From Bifidobacterium scardovii JCM 12489 = DSM 13734 (GTDB taxonomy: Bacteria; Actinomycetota; Actinomycetes; Actinomycetales; Bifidobacteriaceae): 64,000 nt of DNA. This document shows, piece after piece, positions 51,655 through 60,702 of the stretch (its first letter is position 1; every line of letters begins with the position of its first letter). The stretch spans positions 2,790,001-2,854,000 of the forward strand of contig NZ_AP012331.1 of NCBI RefSeq assembly GCF_001042635.1, given 5' to 3'. Position numbers and translations under genes: made by a program. The notes under the pieces are model-generated. The model worked only from the letters and a program-made list of their open reading frames with translations, ran no database searches and was not told the DNA's origin.

Positions 51655-51702
51655 TGTGGTCGAAGGCTTGGAAGTTATCCACACTCGGCGTGTCTATCCA
51701 CA
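51655..51702. promoter_or_regulatory. 48-bp Tad element (copy A) with DnaA box
   Basis: Lies 50-100 bp upstream of the tadZ start and is 42/48 identical to 48036-48083. It includes a perfect TTATCCACA and, at its end, TCTATCCACA. Confidence 0.75.
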
Positions 51703-51798
51703 TGCCCGGTGGGCGGCGAGACACCGCGGCCAGAGTGGTCTGCCTCGCAAATGGCTGAGTGGTTGATCCTCCCGCTGGATGATAGCCCTGTGGGCTAT

Positions 51799-51964
51799 CC
51801 ATAGCAGCGCACGCAAGTGCACGTCGCATATAACGCCGGGAGGTGGCGTGTAGCGCCGGAAGGTGGTCGAATGCTTGATGTTGTAGTGTTTCCGACCACC
51901 CCCAGTCGGCTGCGTCGACGGCCCCCGACATTACATGCGACGTGCGCTTCGCGCACTGCTATGG
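51799..51964. repeat. Composite inverted repeat with internal REP-like part
   Basis: Outer arms of about 35 bp (51799-51833 and 51931-51964; shared blocks CCATAGCAG, GCACGTCGCAT) enclose about 100 bp including the REP-type CCACCCCCAGTCGGC. Each arm is flanked by its own hairpin: GATAGCC..GGGCTATC (51781-51798) and ATGGGCAATCC..GGATTGCCCAT (51961-51985). Confidence 0.75.
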
Positions 51965-52096
51965 GCAATCCACAGGATTGCCCATCCAGCGGGAGCGTGA
52001 ACCACCCAATCATTTGCGAGACAGACCAAGAGCATGGCCCGGGAAGCGTGAATCGTGTTTCCCGGTTGCATCGGAACCGGCGTGCCCCGAAACAAA

Positions 52097-52124
52097 GAAA
52101 AGACCCGCCGAAGCGGGTCTTTTC
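52097..52124. terminator. Strong intrinsic terminator with no associated gene
   Basis: GAAAAGACCCGC-CGAA-GCGGGTCTTTTC, a perfect 12-bp stem with A/T-rich ends that works in both directions. No coding gene ends near it on either strand. Confidence 0.85.
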
Positions 52125-52260
52125 ACCAAAAGCAGCTGGAGCAGAATCTCTGCACAACTTCATCGTCGTAACGGTAAGTCTTTCCAATGCCCGTTCAACG
52201 TAACAGTCCTTTGTGACCATACACTCTTTGTGGGCTCTGCCCTGTTCAGTTCTCTTGGTA
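52097..52260 (-). ncRNA. Candidate small RNA of about 160 nt
   Basis: Bounded by a good minus-strand promoter (-35 TTGCAT 52290-52295, 17 bp, -10 TAAATT 52267-52272) and a strong terminator (52097-52124). No credible reading frame lies inside, since the only ORF runs straight through the terminator. No known RNA family was recognised. Confidence 0.4.
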
Positions 52261-52266
52261 CCTCAT

Positions 52267-52295
52267 AATTTAGACGCCCGGAAGGTGTCATGCAA
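52267..52295 (-). promoter_or_regulatory. Promoter of the small RNA candidate
   Basis: TTGCAT and TAAATT at 17-bp spacing on the minus strand. The remaining 400 bp up to ppk contain no other recognised feature. Confidence 0.5.
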
Positions 52296-52698
52296 GTTGA
52301 CGGGGGAGCATGTTCGCATATTTGCACAAGTGTTCGCTATCCCATGAGAAAGGGAGGAAATTGGCATGTCATGATCGCATCGAACGGGTTATTTGATGCT
52401 TTTTGTGCGCTTCGCGCAAGATTCCCGGCGTGTCGAAGGCAGGGCATGTTCATTTCATCCCCATATGGAACACCCCTGACGCGAAGCGGCAGCCGCGAAG
52501 CGACCAACCCTGGATCGGGCCGCCACGCGCCACGCATCGACCATACTAAAACTACGTACCCGATACCCGCCCAACGGACCCCGATATCACGCCCGATGCA
52601 CCCCATATCGGCGTCTTTCCCCGAGAAGTGTGAACTACCGTTGAATTCTGAGACGTCCGCTGGCATGCCGCGCGGTCAAGCGCATAAAGTAGGACAGT

Positions 52699-54936
52699 AT
52701 GGCACAGATTTTTGACGCACCCTCGAAGGCGATTCTCCGCAGTCAGATCGCGGAGCATATCGCCGAAACGGATAAGAATGACCGCCGCGATACGCGGCCC
52801 GACGAACAGCCATTGCCGGCCGATCGTTTCTTCGACCGCGAGCTGAGCTGGATGAAATTCAACAAGCGCGTGCTGGAACTCGCCGAGGACGAGGACCAGC
52901 CCATCCTCGAGCGCGCGAATTTCGCCGCGATCTTCGCATCGAACCTCGATGAGTTCTTCATGGTCCGCGTGGCCGGCCTCAAGCGCCGCATCAACTCCGG
53001 CATCGCCGTCACCGCCGCCAGCGGCCTGAGCCCGCGCCAACAGCTGCGCGCGATCAGCGATCAGGCGCACCGCCTGCAGGACGAGCACGCGCACTACGTG
53101 ATCGACCACATCCTGCCGGACCTCGCCAAAGAACGCATCGTGCTGCTGAGCTGGGACAAGCTCACCGCCGCCGAGCAGGAGCGCCTGTCGCGCTACTACC
53201 GCCAGCAGGTGTTCCCAGTGCTCACCCCGCTCGCCGTGGACCCGGCGCATCCGTTCCCGTACATCTCCGGCAACTCGATCAACCTCGCCGTGCTGGTGGA
53301 GAATCCGAACTCCGGCAAGTCCCACTTCGCGCGCGTCAAGATCCCCGGCAACCTGAGCCGCCTGGTCCCGGTCGACGACATGACCGAGGACGAGGCCAGC
53401 GATGTGCGCTACGGGTTCATCACCATGGAGAACCTGATCATCGCCCATCTGGAATCCCTGTTCCCGGGCATGATCATCAAGGAGGCCCGTTCCTTCCGCG
53501 TCACCCGTAACGAGGACATCGACGTCGAAGAGGACGATGCCGAAAACCTGCTCAACGCCATGGAGAAGGAGCTGCTGCGCCGCCGCTTCGGACCGCCGAT
53601 CCGCCTGGAGATCTCCGACGCGACCAGCCCGTTCCTCTCCCAGCTGCTCGCCGATCAGCTGGGCGTGAGCCCCGACGAGGTCTACCGCCTGCCGTCTCCG
53701 CTCGATATGACCGTGCTGTTCGAGCTCGGCGGCATCGACCGCCCGGATCTCAAGTACCCGCCGTTCATCCCGACCACGAACCGCCAGATCGCCGAGGTCG
53801 AGTCGAGCCGCGCGCAGGACATCTTCGCCGCGATCCGCGAGCGCGACATCCTGCTGCACCATCCGTACGACTCCTTCTCCACGTCGGTGCAGGCGTTCTT
53901 GGCGCAGGCCGCCGCCGATCCGAAGGTGCTGGCCATCAAGCAGACGCTGTACCGCACGTCGTCGAACTCGCCGATCATCGACGCGCTGGTCGACGCGGCG
54001 CACGCCGGCAAGCAGGTGCTGGCGCTGGTCGAGATCAAGGCGCGTTTCGACGAGGACGCGAACATCGCGTGGGCGCGCAAGCTCGAACGCGCCGGCGTGC
54101 ACGTGGTCTACGGCATCGTCGGCCTGAAGACCCACTGCAAGCTGAGCCTGGTGGTGCGCCAGGAGCAGGACGGCCTCAAGCGCTACTGCCACGTCGGCAC
54201 CGGCAACTACAACCCGAAGACCGCCCGGCTGTACACCGATCTGGGCCTGCTGACCTGCGACCCGGTCGTCGGCCAGGACCTGACCCGTCTGTTCAACCAG
54301 CTGAGCGGCTACGCGCCGAAGTCGAGCTTCCACCGCCTGCTGGTCGCGCCGCGTACCGTGCGCTCCGGCCTCATCCAGCGCATCCGCCGCGAGGAGGAGG
54401 CCGCGAAGGCGGGCAAGGAAGCGTGGATCAAGATCAAGGTCAACTCGATCGTCGACGAGAAGACCATCGACGCGCTGTACCGGGCCAGCCAGGCCGGTGT
54501 GAAGGTCGACATCGTCGAGCGCGGCATCTGCGCGCTCAAGCCGGGCGTTCCGGGCCTGAGCGAGAACATCCGCGTGCGCTCGATCCTCGGCCGCTTCCTC
54601 GAGCACAGCCGCATCTACGCCTTCGCGAATTCCGACGGCCCGCAGATCGGCGAAGGCCCGATCTCCGGCCCCGAGGTGTGGATCGGCTCCGCCGATCTGA
54701 TGCACCGCAACCTCGACCGTCGCGTCGAGGCTCTGGTGCGCGTCACCGCACCGGAGCAGGTGGATGAGCTGATCAGGTACGTCGACCTGCAGATGGCCGA
54801 CACGACCGTGTCGTGGCACATGCAGCCGGACGGCACGTACGTGCGCCATTCGCGCGGCGACGACGGCAACCCGCTGATCGACAGCCAGGAGTACCTGATC
54901 AAGAAGCATCAGCGCCGCCCGCGCACCAACAACTGA
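52699..54936 (+). CDS. ppk1: Polyphosphate kinase 1
   Basis: A 745-residue enzyme that polymerises ATP gamma-phosphate into polyphosphate. The N-terminal domain starts [18 protein letters not shown]. Two phospholipase-D-like domains follow. The autophosphorylated histidine is in [16 protein letters not shown], and [20 protein letters not shown] and GIRICxLKP-type [16 protein letters not shown] complete the signature. Length is normal for PPK1. Start 52699 follows AAGTAGGAC. It is followed by a Nudix/phosphatase gene, a linkage that recurs in actinobacteria. Confidence 0.95.
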   Translation: MAQIFDAPSKAILRSQIAEHIAETDKNDRRDTRPDEQPLPADRFFDRELSWMKFNKRVLELAEDEDQPILERANFAAIFASNLDEFFMVRVAGLKRRINSGIAVTAASGLSPRQQLRAISDQAHRLQDEHAHYVIDHILPDLAKERIVLLSWDKLTAAEQERLSRYYRQQVFPVLTPLAVDPAHPFPYISGNSINLAVLVENPNSGKSHFARVKIPGNLSRLVPVDDMTEDEASDVRYGFITMENLIIAHLESLFPGMIIKEARSFRVTRNEDIDVEEDDAENLLNAMEKELLRRRFGPPIRLEISDATSPFLSQLLADQLGVSPDEVYRLPSPLDMTVLFELGGIDRPDLKYPPFIPTTNRQIAEVESSRAQDIFAAIRERDILLHHPYDSFSTSVQAFLAQAAADPKVLAIKQTLYRTSSNSPIIDALVDAAHAGKQVLALVEIKARFDEDANIAWARKLERAGVHVVYGIVGLKTHCKLSLVVRQEQDGLKRYCHVGTGNYNPKTARLYTDLGLLTCDPVVGQDLTRLFNQLSGYAPKSSFHRLLVAPRTVRSGLIQRIRREEEAAKAGKEAWIKIKVNSIVDEKTIDALYRASQAGVKVDIVERGICALKPGVPGLSENIRVRSILGRFLEHSRIYAFANSDGPQIGEGPISGPEVWIGSADLMHRNLDRRVEALVRVTAPEQVDELIRYVDLQMADTTVSWHMQPDGTYVRHSRGDDGNPLIDSQEYLIKKHQRRPRTNN

Positions 54937-55058
54937 ACCAGCCGGGCGCACACCGCGCGCCGACGGCTGACGCCGTGAATATCGATGGCCGGCCCCGTGA
55001 AGGGGCCGGCCATCGTCGTGTCAGCGGAAAAACTACGTAGAGCAAGGCGCGCTTGGAA

Positions 55059-55064
55059 TACAAT
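55059..55064 (+). promoter_or_regulatory. -10 element of the MutT1-like gene
   Basis: TACAAT, with 7 nt to the ATG at 55072. Transcription would start at the codon itself. Confidence 0.45.
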
Positions 55065-55071
55065 GAGAGGA

Positions 55072-56346
55072 ATGGGCAGTAACGTGAGACATATTGTGGA
55101 AGCGGCGGGCGGCATTCTCTACCGCATCATCGACGAGGACGGCTCGGACGACGCCGGTTCGGCCGCGTCACCCGCCAACGTACCCTCGGATTATCCCGAT
55201 ATCTCCCCCAACGCCGATGCCGGCGCGTCCGAGGGCATCGGCGAGTCGAGCCGTCCGGAGGAACCCACGGCAGCCGACGGCACCACGGCTGACGGCACCA
55301 AGAACGACGATGCCGCGGCCGGCAAGCATTCGCGCAAATCCAAGCATCACCGCCCCCCGGTCGACCAACCGGACATCCTCGATCGCATCGAGGTCTGCAT
55401 CGTCCACCGGCCGAAATACGACGATTGGAGCTGGCCGAAAGGCAAGCTCGAGCTCAACGAATCCCACCGCCATGCGGCCGTGCGCGAGATCGGCGAGGAG
55501 ACCGGGCTCAGCGTGCAGCTCGGCCCGTACCTCGGCGAGGTCGAGTACCCGCTGAGCGAGGAGGGCCGCAAAACCCGCCGTTCCACGGACCGGTCGCTCG
55601 ACACCAAGCACATTCTCTACTGGATGGCGCAGCCGATATCCCCCACCGACGCCGAGCATCTCATCGACGCGTTCGGCCCCGTGCACCGGGCCGATGTCGG
55701 CGAAATCGACGACATCATCTGGGTGTCGGTCATCGAAGCGCGCAAGATCCTTTCGCATTCCACCGACAAGGACATCCTCGCCCTGTTCGTCGACCGCCTG
55801 CAGGAAGGCGCCGCCGAGGCGCAGAACATCCTGATCGTGCGGCACGCGAAGGCCGAAGCGCGCAAGACCTGGAAGGGCACCGACGCCAATCGCCCGATCA
55901 CGCCGCGCGGGGCGGCCGCGGCGTACGCGCTGAACCGGGAGCTCGCCTGCTACAACCCGACAAGGCTGGCCACGTCGCCATGGATCCGCTGCCAGGAGAC
56001 GCTGCATGTCCTTTCGTGGCAGACCGACCGGCCGATGCATCATCTCGACGCCCTCACCGAGGACGCGTTCGCCGAGAATCCGGACCGCGCGTGGCAATGC
56101 TTCCTTGAAGAGATCCGCCACACGCTCGCCGGACGCAAGACCACCGCGATATGCATGCATCGCCCGGTGATCGGCGGCATCTTCGAGCATCTGCGCGACC
56201 TGTGCGCTTCCGGGGCGCTGACGAAGCGGCTCATCGCGAAATCGCCCTATATGCCCACCGCCACCGCGGTAGCCTTGTTTGTCGTGGACTCGCCTCAGGG
56301 CCCGCGCATCATCGATATCCAGAAGGTTGCCCCACTTGTCTACTAA
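55072..56346 (+). CDS. MutT1-like Nudix hydrolase with histidine phosphatase domain
   Basis: A 424-residue two-domain protein. The Nudix box [20 protein letters not shown], continuing TGLSV, fits G-x5-E-x7-REUxEExGU. A charged linker of about 65 residues (rich in Ala, Asp, Ser and His) interrupts the N-terminal strands. The C-terminal half is a histidine phosphatase with [15 protein letters not shown] (RH catalytic pair) and CMHRPVIGG. Mycobacterial MutT1 has this fusion and clears 8-oxo-GTP and diadenosine polyphosphates. I place the start at 55072 since a -10 TACAAT lies just upstream; ATG 55063 is an alternative. It follows ppk and is translationally close to the next gene. Confidence 0.85.
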   Translation: MGSNVRHIVEAAGGILYRIIDEDGSDDAGSAASPANVPSDYPDISPNADAGASEGIGESSRPEEPTAADGTTADGTKNDDAAAGKHSRKSKHHRPPVDQPDILDRIEVCIVHRPKYDDWSWPKGKLELNESHRHAAVREIGEETGLSVQLGPYLGEVEYPLSEEGRKTRRSTDRSLDTKHILYWMAQPISPTDAEHLIDAFGPVHRADVGEIDDIIWVSVIEARKILSHSTDKDILALFVDRLQEGAAEAQNILIVRHAKAEARKTWKGTDANRPITPRGAAAAYALNRELACYNPTRLATSPWIRCQETLHVLSWQTDRPMHHLDALTEDAFAENPDRAWQCFLEEIRHTLAGRKTTAICMHRPVIGGIFEHLRDLCASGALTKRLIAKSPYMPTATAVALFVVDSPQGPRIIDIQKVAPLVY

Positions 56347-57103
56347 TTCCCTGCAATATGGTTCCGGTTCCGTGGTGTCCAGCCGCACCGGCTTCACGCA
56401 TACCGGGTCGCCCCGCCCGTCGCGCCCCGGCCAGCTCGACCCGGCCATCGTGGAAGGCATCGCCGGCGGCTCCGACCCCAGCGCGGTCAGCGAGATGAGC
56501 CACGCTTCGGCCGCGGCGCTGCTCGACCGCGTGCACCACACCGCCGACCCGGAGATCGTCTCCCGTGTGCTCACGCTGGTCGACCATGAAGGCGTGGACG
56601 TGATCGCCGCACTCTGGAGCCGTTCCGAGCCGGACTCGCTGCCCGGAATCCTGTGGCGGCTGTATATGCTGCGCACATGGATGCGCAAGAACCGCGATTC
56701 GATCGCGCGTCTGTGGCGGGTCGGCGAACCGGTCGCCACCGCGGCGTCCGCGATCGCCGGGGTGGACGCCGCCCCCACCGAAGACGACATCGCCCGCACC
56801 GCCGATTCGATTCTGGCGGGAGCCTTCACCGGCGATTTCGCCGTTGCGCTGGAGCGCGCCGCCGCCTTCACCGACGTGGTCGCCTTGGGATTGCGCGTCG
56901 AAGCCAAGCGCATGTCGGCCCGCGCGGCCGGCCCGGCGAACGCTTCCGGAGGAACGGCCCGCACTGGATCCACCAGCTCCGCGCAGGGCAAGCAGCACGT
57001 CACCAAGGCCGCCCGCCTGCTGCACACCGCCGGCAACCTGTTCGTCACCGCCAAGGATTTCCGCCACGGCGCCAGCCTATGGCGTCGCGGCAAGCTCGAC
57101 TAG
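56336..57103 (+). CDS. Unknown bifidobacterial protein coupled to the MutT1-like gene
   Basis: A protein of about 255 residues that I do not recognise. It is mostly helical. Notable parts are the Ser/Gly-rich start, [20 protein letters not shown], a Trp-rich stretch ([20 protein letters not shown]) and a basic C-terminus ([13 protein letters not shown]). No signal peptide, membrane helix or catalytic motif is seen. The best start is TTG 56336, which has AAGGTTG upstream and overlaps the MutT1 stop; GTG codons 15 residues later are alternatives. Clean codon usage over the whole length supports a real gene. Confidence 0.6.
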   Translation: MSTNSLQYGSGSVVSSRTGFTHTGSPRPSRPGQLDPAIVEGIAGGSDPSAVSEMSHASAAALLDRVHHTADPEIVSRVLTLVDHEGVDVIAALWSRSEPDSLPGILWRLYMLRTWMRKNRDSIARLWRVGEPVATAASAIAGVDAAPTEDDIARTADSILAGAFTGDFAVALERAAAFTDVVALGLRVEAKRMSARAAGPANASGGTARTGSTSSAQGKQHVTKAARLLHTAGNLFVTAKDFRHGASLWRRGKLD

Positions 57104-57120
57104 TATCCCACTAATACTCT

Positions 57121-57168
57121 GGCTCCCCTCAGCGAGGGGAGCTGTCGGCGTAGCCGACTGAAGGGAGC
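57121..57168. repeat. REP-like element
   Basis: GGCTCCCCTCAGCGAGGGGAGC then GTCGGCGTAGCCGAC and TGAAGGGAGC, a composite element just after the unknown gene; it could serve as its terminator. Confidence 0.75.
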
Positions 57169-57204
57169 GCATGCGAATCGGCTTGATTCAGACGTTCGTG
57201 GTAA

Positions 57205-57255
57205 TGCTCCCCTCAGACCGCTTCGCGGCCAGCTCCCCTCCAAGAGGGGAGCCAG
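57205..57255. repeat. REP-like element, inverted copy
   Basis: TGCTCCCCTCAGACCGC ... CAGCTCCCCTC-CAA-GAGGGGAGCCAG. It lies about 85 bp from the previous element in the roughly 340-bp gap before cbiO, where no gene is seen. Confidence 0.75.
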
Positions 57256-57439
57256 AATACAACGACCATCGGGGGACACGCGCGGGGCGAAACGTGCTGC
57301 GAAACGCTATACTTAAAACTCGCGTCGGGCCGTGCATAGCCCCGGGCTCCATTTTTTGCCGCTGCGAGCGGCCTTTGCGCCGACAGGCGCTTTCACGGTT
57401 CGGCGCTTCTCTTCTTCCCCAGTCCCCTTCCCGGTCCCT

Positions 57440-58282
57440 CTACTCGGGCTCGGCGTCGATCGGATGCACGGCGATGATGCGGGGGGACATCCGCTCCACG
57501 ATGTCATGGTGATGCGTGGAGAACAGGACGGTTTTGCCGGCCTGCACGAACGATCGCAGCACATCGACCACCACGTCGGTATTGCGCTCGTCAAGGCCGT
57601 CGGTCGGCTCGTCCAGCACCAGCAGATCGGGATTCATCGACATGCAGCAGGCGATGGCGACGCGTTTCTTCTCCCCGCCCGACAAATGGTACGGCGCACG
57701 CTGGCGGAACCGCTCCAAGCCGAACAGGGCGACCATATCGTCCACGCGGCGGTCGACCTCGGCATCCGGCAAACCCATCTGCATCGGCCCGAACGCGATC
57801 TCCTCCTCGACGGAAGGGCAGAACAGCTGGGTGTCGGAGTTCTGGAACACGAATCCGATCCGCTGATGCAGCGCCTTGGCGAACAGGCTGTTTTTCGTCT
57901 CGATCGCCGCGCGCGTGACCGGCGTGCCACCGCAACGGTAGGTGCCGGCGTCGGGGAATTCAAGCGCATTGATCATACGCATGATCGTGGTCTTGCCGCT
58001 GCCGTTCGGCCCGAGCAGCGCGACGCATTCGCCGCGCGCGATGGTCATGGAGAAGTCGCGCAACACCGGATGCGCGCCGGCGCCGGTCAAACCGGATGCA
58101 CCGGACGCACCAGCCGCACCGGCATCGTCCGCGCCGCCGCTCGGCAAGGAGGCGCCGGCCATGTCCCGGTACGAAAAATCGATATGCTCCAGCGACACCA
58201 ATGGATCGCCGCCGAACCACGATTCATCCGGCCGCATTCTCGCGGCCCTGTTCGGCCGATGACCAAACATATTCATCACCAT
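57440..58282 (-). CDS. cbiO: ECF-type nickel/cobalt transporter ATPase
   Basis: A 280-residue ATPase with Walker A ALLGPNGSGKTTIM, Q-loop GFVFQNSDTQLF, signature LSGGEKKRVAIA, Walker B LLVLDEPTDGLD and H-loop LFSTHHHD. The GFVFQNSDTQLF segment is diagnostic of CbiO/EcfA proteins. An Ala/Gly-rich insert of about 25 residues sits between the first strand and Walker A. Start 58282 follows GAGGAGCG. Together with CbiQ and CbiM it forms the importer, here very likely for nickel because urease accessory genes are adjacent. Confidence 0.9.
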   Translation of the reverse strand: MVMNMFGHRPNRAARMRPDESWFGGDPLVSLEHIDFSYRDMAGASLPSGGADDAGAAGASGASGLTGAGAHPVLRDFSMTIARGECVALLGPNGSGKTTIMRMINALEFPDAGTYRCGGTPVTRAAIETKNSLFAKALHQRIGFVFQNSDTQLFCPSVEEEIAFGPMQMGLPDAEVDRRVDDMVALFGLERFRQRAPYHLSGGEKKRVAIACCMSMNPDLLVLDEPTDGLDERNTDVVVDVLRSFVQAGKTVLFSTHHHDIVERMSPRIIAVHPIDAEPE

Positions 58283-58304
58283 CCGTTTCGCTCCTCAGAT
58301 TTCG

Positions 58305-59144
58305 CTACCCCAGATACACGGCCAGCGCCACCATAAGCGCAACACCCAGCAGATACACGCCGTTGCGCCAGGTAAGCAATCGCTCATGGCGGATGCGATA
58401 CCTGCCGTCGAAGCCGCGGCATTGCATGGATTCGGCCATCTGGCGGGCCTGCGTGTTCGCACGGAGGAACAGCGCGCCCATCAGCCGGCCGGCGGACATG
58501 AGCTTGCGCGAGTCGCGGCCCACGCTGCGCAGTTGGAGCGCGTCCAGCAGCTGCAGCATCGAACGGCCGAGAATGTCGATGAACTGGATCGTCACATCGC
58601 AGACGTAGATCACGGCATCGGGCACGCCGACGCCGCGCAGCCCGGCGATCAGCCGGTTCCATGGCACCGTCCGGGCCAGGGCGATCACCAGCGACACCGA
58701 GACGAAGGCCTTCACGACCAGCCGGATCGGAGCGCTGTATTGCCCGACGAACACCGCAGGCAAGGCGACCACCAGACTCAGCACGCACACGGCGAGCGTC
58801 GGCCCGAGAATCGCCTTGATCAGCCAGGCGGGGCGCAACGCCATCGCCACCAATACCAGCGCGAGCATGATGTAGGAGAACAGCATGTTGCGCGTGATAT
58901 TGACGCACACGATGGCGACCGGCACGCCGATCATGCGCGCGGCCGGCGAAACCGAGCACAGCGCCCGGTCGACGGCACTGCCGCCGACCGGCAGGGCGGC
59001 GCCGATCTGCGTGAGCATGCCACCCAGATGCTCTAGATTGTGCTGGATGAACGATGACTTGTCCGGCAGCGGATCATACCGTTCGGACCCGCGCAGCCAC
59101 TCCGGCAGCACGGCATCCGCGCCGATCGACGTTCTCCGATCCAT
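58305..59144 (-). CDS. cbiQ: ECF-type nickel/cobalt transporter membrane subunit (EcfT/CbiQ)
   Basis: A 279-residue polytopic protein with five or so helices (LFSYIMLALVLVAMALRPAW, LVVALPAVFVG, VYLLGVALMVALAVYL). The two coupling motifs are expected near LQLRSVGRDSRKLMS and MAESMQCRGFDGRYR, the Ala-Arg-Gly-like helices contacting the ATPase. Start 59144 has AGGGAGG; earlier ATGs at 59165 and 59183 lack a site. It is 22 bp upstream of cbiO. Confidence 0.88.
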   Translation of the reverse strand: MDRRTSIGADAVLPEWLRGSERYDPLPDKSSFIQHNLEHLGGMLTQIGAALPVGGSAVDRALCSVSPAARMIGVPVAIVCVNITRNMLFSYIMLALVLVAMALRPAWLIKAILGPTLAVCVLSLVVALPAVFVGQYSAPIRLVVKAFVSVSLVIALARTVPWNRLIAGLRGVGVPDAVIYVCDVTIQFIDILGRSMLQLLDALQLRSVGRDSRKLMSAGRLMGALFLRANTQARQMAESMQCRGFDGRYRIRHERLLTWRNGVYLLGVALMVALAVYLG

Positions 59145-59212
59145 CCACGCCTCCCTTACGTCCATTGCCCTCATCCATGGCATCCATAGTCACGCCCGAC
59201 TGTCGCACGAAC

Positions 59213-59236
59213 GGCTCCCCCGAATCGAGGGGAGCC
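59213..59236. repeat. REP-like palindrome between cbiM and cbiQ
   Basis: GGCTCCCCC-GAATC-GAGGGGAGCC, a hairpin inside the transporter operon. It may set subunit stoichiometry by partial termination or mRNA protection. Confidence 0.65.
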
Positions 59237-59255
59237 GGTGATGCGCAGGGGACGC

Positions 59256-60329
59256 TCAGGCGGTCTTCGCACTCTTATCGTGCGCGGCGAGCGCGAGCAG
59301 GCGGAAGACGATGACCATGACGGCGATGCCGATCACCGCGGACAGGATATAGCCGACGACGTCGGGCAGGCCCTGCAGCGAGTAGTCGGGCAACAGCGCG
59401 TTCCACGAGAATCCGTGCGCGATGTACTGCGGCACGTAATCCAGTCCGGTGGCGCTCATGAAGTCCTCGGCGCCCCATTCGCCCCAAGCGTCGCCGGTGG
59501 CCAGCAGGCCGAGCGGCGACAGCAGCGCGACGACGGCCAGCGCGATCCATGCGGACCTGCGCAGACCGGCGTGGGCCGCCTGCCTGCCTCCCCCATCGGC
59601 CACCGACGTTGCCGCGGAGGCGCGGGCGTTGGCTTCGATGATCTCAGGAGCCGTACGGCGCACGAATTCCACGACCACCACGGTGACCAAGCCCTCGACG
59701 ATGCTGGCGACCGCCAGATGCGGGATCAGCATGGCGGGGATCGTCACCGCGAACGAGAACGGGAAGTAGAGCGCCTGGCCGTCGGCCGCCCTGAACAGCA
59801 GCGGCTGCACGCCCAGCTCAAGCGCCACGCAGAGCGCGGCGAGCGAGATGCCAATGTAACCGGATACGAACTCGGCCACGCGCTCCTTCCAGCCGGCGGG
59901 CAGCACCTTGCGCAGCAGCACATACAGCCCGTAGGCCGTGAACGGCAGTACGAACGCCATGTTGAAGCAGTTCGTGCCCAGGGTGATCAGGCCTCCGTCG
60001 CCGAACAGCAGCGCCTGCAGCAGCAGGGCGACGGACACGGCCACGGTCGCGTACTGCGGGCCGAGCAGCAGGGCGATCAGCGCGCCGCCGACGCCGTGCG
60101 CGGTGGTGCCGCCGGGCGTGGGCACATTGAACATCATGATCAGGAACGAGAAAGCGGCGCCGGCCCCCAGATACGCCATCTTCTCCGGTGTGCTGTGCTG
60201 GACCACGTAGCGGAAGCACAGCACCCAGATCGGGATCATGATCACGTAGAACACCGCTCCGGTGGACGGCGAAATGAAATTGTCCGGAATATGCATCGCG
60301 AGCGTTACGGTTTCAGGCGCACCGACCAT
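59256..60329 (-). CDS. cbiM: Nickel/cobalt-binding membrane subunit, CbiM with CbiN-like C-terminus
   Basis: A 357-residue fusion. The CbiM part has MHIPDNFISP near the N-terminus, then GGTTAHGVGGALIA with the metal-ligand histidine, and multiple helices. The C-terminal 120 residues, with two helices (WIALAVVALLSPLGLLATG, YILSAVIGIAVMVIVF), correspond to CbiN/PDGLE, as in NikMN fusions. In solved NikM proteins the free N-terminal Met-His pair binds nickel. That would require a start at 60296 (MHIPD), whereas the strong AGAAGGGAG site favours 60329. It is divergent from ureE. Confidence 0.88.
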   Translation of the reverse strand: MVGAPETVTLAMHIPDNFISPSTGAVFYVIMIPIWVLCFRYVVQHSTPEKMAYLGAGAAFSFLIMMFNVPTPGGTTAHGVGGALIALLLGPQYATVAVSVALLLQALLFGDGGLITLGTNCFNMAFVLPFTAYGLYVLLRKVLPAGWKERVAEFVSGYIGISLAALCVALELGVQPLLFRAADGQALYFPFSFAVTIPAMLIPHLAVASIVEGLVTVVVVEFVRRTAPEIIEANARASAATSVADGGGRQAAHAGLRRSAWIALAVVALLSPLGLLATGDAWGEWGAEDFMSATGLDYVPQYIAHGFSWNALLPDYSLQGLPDVVGYILSAVIGIAVMVIVFRLLALAAHDKSAKTA

Positions 60330-60702
60330 TTCCGACTCCCTTCTTGTGGTTGCCGGGCGCAGCGATCATCCGCGCCCATGAACGCGGCAAGTAATATCAC
60401 ACTTATGATTCGACCCCTGCGCAGTTGTGTTGCATGACTTGCAATCATTAGGAAACGCCGAAACGCGATACAGGGCATTCCAGCATGTGAAACGACTTAT
60501 TCGCGGGTTTTTCTCCGGTTTTTGCCGCCATCGGCACCCGTTCGTTACACAACGACCCAATACCGCTCCTACACTCATGGCCTAGCGCATCCCATTCGCT
60601 CCGGGGCAGTCGGCAAAACGGCGGCATTCCCGGGGCGCGGGGATTGCGAACACCCGCGGGACGGGGCAACCCGTCCGGCACGATTGCGACGAAGGAGCTC
60701 GG
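60330..60702. promoter_or_regulatory. Divergent cbiM/ureE control region
   Basis: About 370 bp. It holds an inverted repeat TTGCA-TGACT-TGCAA (60430-60444) and a leader hairpin GGACGGG-GCAA-CCCGTCC (60659-60676) shortly before ureE. No NiCo riboswitch signature was recognised. A nickel-responsive regulator could act at the repeat. Confidence 0.4.

Noticed and set aside
51795..52220. A 141-residue minus-strand frame over the small RNA candidate
   Set aside because: It reads straight through a strong terminator and into the inverted repeat, and shows no coding character.
52552..54951. A 799-residue minus-strand frame
   Set aside because: It is entirely antisense to ppk, whose motifs are unambiguous.
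60330..60702. NiCo riboswitch upstream of the nickel importer
   Set aside because: I could not find the expected set of four helices with conserved guanines. Only a simple palindrome and one hairpin are visible.
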